Below are positions 63,456 to 64,000 of a DNA stretch of 64,000 nt, piece by piece (position 1 is the stretch's first letter; each line of letters begins with the position of its first letter). Below the pieces are notes generated by a model. That model saw only the letters and a program-made list of their open reading frames with translations. It made no database searches and had not been told where the DNA came from. The position numbers and the translations under genes were made by a program. This stretch comes from Lachnospiraceae bacterium. GTDB lineage: Bacteria; Bacillota; Clostridia; Lachnospirales; Lachnospiraceae. The stretch lies in contig CAJTHM010000023.1 of assembly GCA_910576125.1 (NCBI GenBank), positions 20,492-84,491 on the forward strand, written 5' to 3'.

Positions 63456-63485
63456 GGTGTAACCGTTTGAATGGCTACACCCTGA
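63456..63485 (+). terminator. Terminator after the J-domain gene
   Basis: AGGGTGTA...TACACCCT with inner CC/GG; a T-run is lacking. Confidence 0.5.
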
Positions 63486-63515
63486 CAATACAAAGAAAAG
63501 GATGGTATAAAGGAT

Positions 63516-63773
63516 ATGGAATACAAGGAATTTCATAATATACTTAAACGTGTGCTAACAGAAAGAGAAGTTGCAATTATTCAAGAATTCGCGTTTCAAA
63601 ATTATGAGGATGCACATGGCTACAGCCCCAGACGGGAAGACCAAAAACAGATTGCTTACGATTTCATGATTGACTTTTTGCGGAATATGGAAGTGACCGA
63701 ATGTGTGGGATGCCTTAAGCCACTTGGGATACCGTTAGTTACTGCCATCACGCTTTGGCACGGATTGGAATAG
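63516..63773 (+). CDS. Small hypothetical protein
   Basis: 85 aa, ATG 63516 behind AAAGGA. MEYKEFHNILKRVLTEREVA; a CVGC pair lies near residue 64. Not recognised. Confidence 0.6.
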   Translation: MEYKEFHNILKRVLTEREVAIIQEFAFQNYEDAHGYSPRREDQKQIAYDFMIDFLRNMEVTECVGCLKPLGIPLVTAITLWHGLE

Positions 63774-63800
63774 GCAGATTGTCAGATAGGATACAGAAAT

Positions 63801-63840
63801 AAAAGCTATGAGTTTTGACGGCTCATAGCTTTTTTATTTT
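63801..63840 (+). terminator. Terminator after the last gene
   Basis: AAAAGCTATGAG/CTCATAGCTTTT followed by TTTATTTT. The remaining 160 bases show no gene. Confidence 0.8.
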
Positions 63841-64000
63841 GTCTTGAATCATTATGTTACATTATGTTTTTTGGGGGCAAATTCGGCTTTAAATTGCTTT
63901 GGTGTATACTTTATCGGCTTGATAGAAAAGTGGCTAAATGGGGCAAATATCGCTTTGTAAATGGCAGTCTGATTGGCCGTTTTAGGGCATGATTAGCATG

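Noticed and set aside
20404..64000. CRISPR array, rRNA or transposase genes
   Set aside because: I looked for regularly spaced repeats, rRNA hallmarks and DDE or HUH proteins and saw none.

Overview
The window looks like part of a chromosome of a gut-type Clostridia, most likely Lachnospiraceae. It has two compartments. Positions 1-20320 are GC-rich core chromosome with almost every gene on the minus strand. From about 20380 to the right edge the DNA becomes AT-rich and carries a large integrated phage- or phage-plasmid-like element. The tyrosine integrase lies directly beside a tRNA-Val(CAC) gene, the probable insertion site. The far end of the element is not in the window.

Core part: a cut GntR-type regulator gene, an SH3b membrane protein, a zinc-ribbon/HTH protein, a purine block (purE-purM-purN-purD) with its own promoter, an M29-type aminopeptidase with a small membrane protein, pyrE with a promoter, RNase P RNA, then the replication/transcription block dgt-dnaG-rpoD-trmK-nucleoside kinase. 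It ends with an esterase / zinc-ribbon membrane protein / condensation-like acyltransferase trio, tRNA-Leu(CAG) and tRNA-Val(CAC).

Element, left part (20.4-33 kb): integrase, a hypothetical gene, and a giant tail tape-measure gene split by a 1.8-kb group I intron. Core pairings P1, P2, P4, P5, P6, P7, P8 and the P7.1/7.2 hairpin can be drawn. The intron carries no recognisable homing endonuclease; inside its P6 loop sit a two-TM coiled-coil protein gene, a small gene and a terminator. This is the most unusual thing in the window. Zinc-ribbon and small HTH genes follow.

Element, middle (33-49.7 kb): a possibly structured RNA region, a 977-aa protein with an Asp-x-Asp-x-Asp double-psi-barrel RNA-polymerase-like motif, a DExH helicase with helicase-associated repeats, a frameshifted ParB-like remnant, a DUF3102/ParB protein, a J-domain protein, a CHC2/TOPRIM primase, a replication-initiator-like protein beside three long hairpins, and a TubR-TubZ partition pair. 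Upstream of TubR lies a consensus promoter with two LexA-like boxes. This points to an SOS-inducible phage that can replicate or segregate as a plasmid.

Element, right part (49.7-64 kb): a cargo segment (multi-TM protein, type I toxin-antitoxin, AbiH-family abortive-infection protein), then many small leftward genes with clear ribosome binding sites. These include a second tyrosine recombinase with flanking repeats, a DUF262 protein and a sigma factor. A 160-bp degenerate pentanucleotide repeat lies among them. At the right are rightward regulators: an HTH protein and a ribbon-helix-helix-like protein flanked by five operator-like palindromes, a coiled-coil gene enclosed by 37-bp inverted repeats, and a J-domain protein. 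No capsid, terminase, portal or lysis genes were recognised; they may lie beyond 64 kb.
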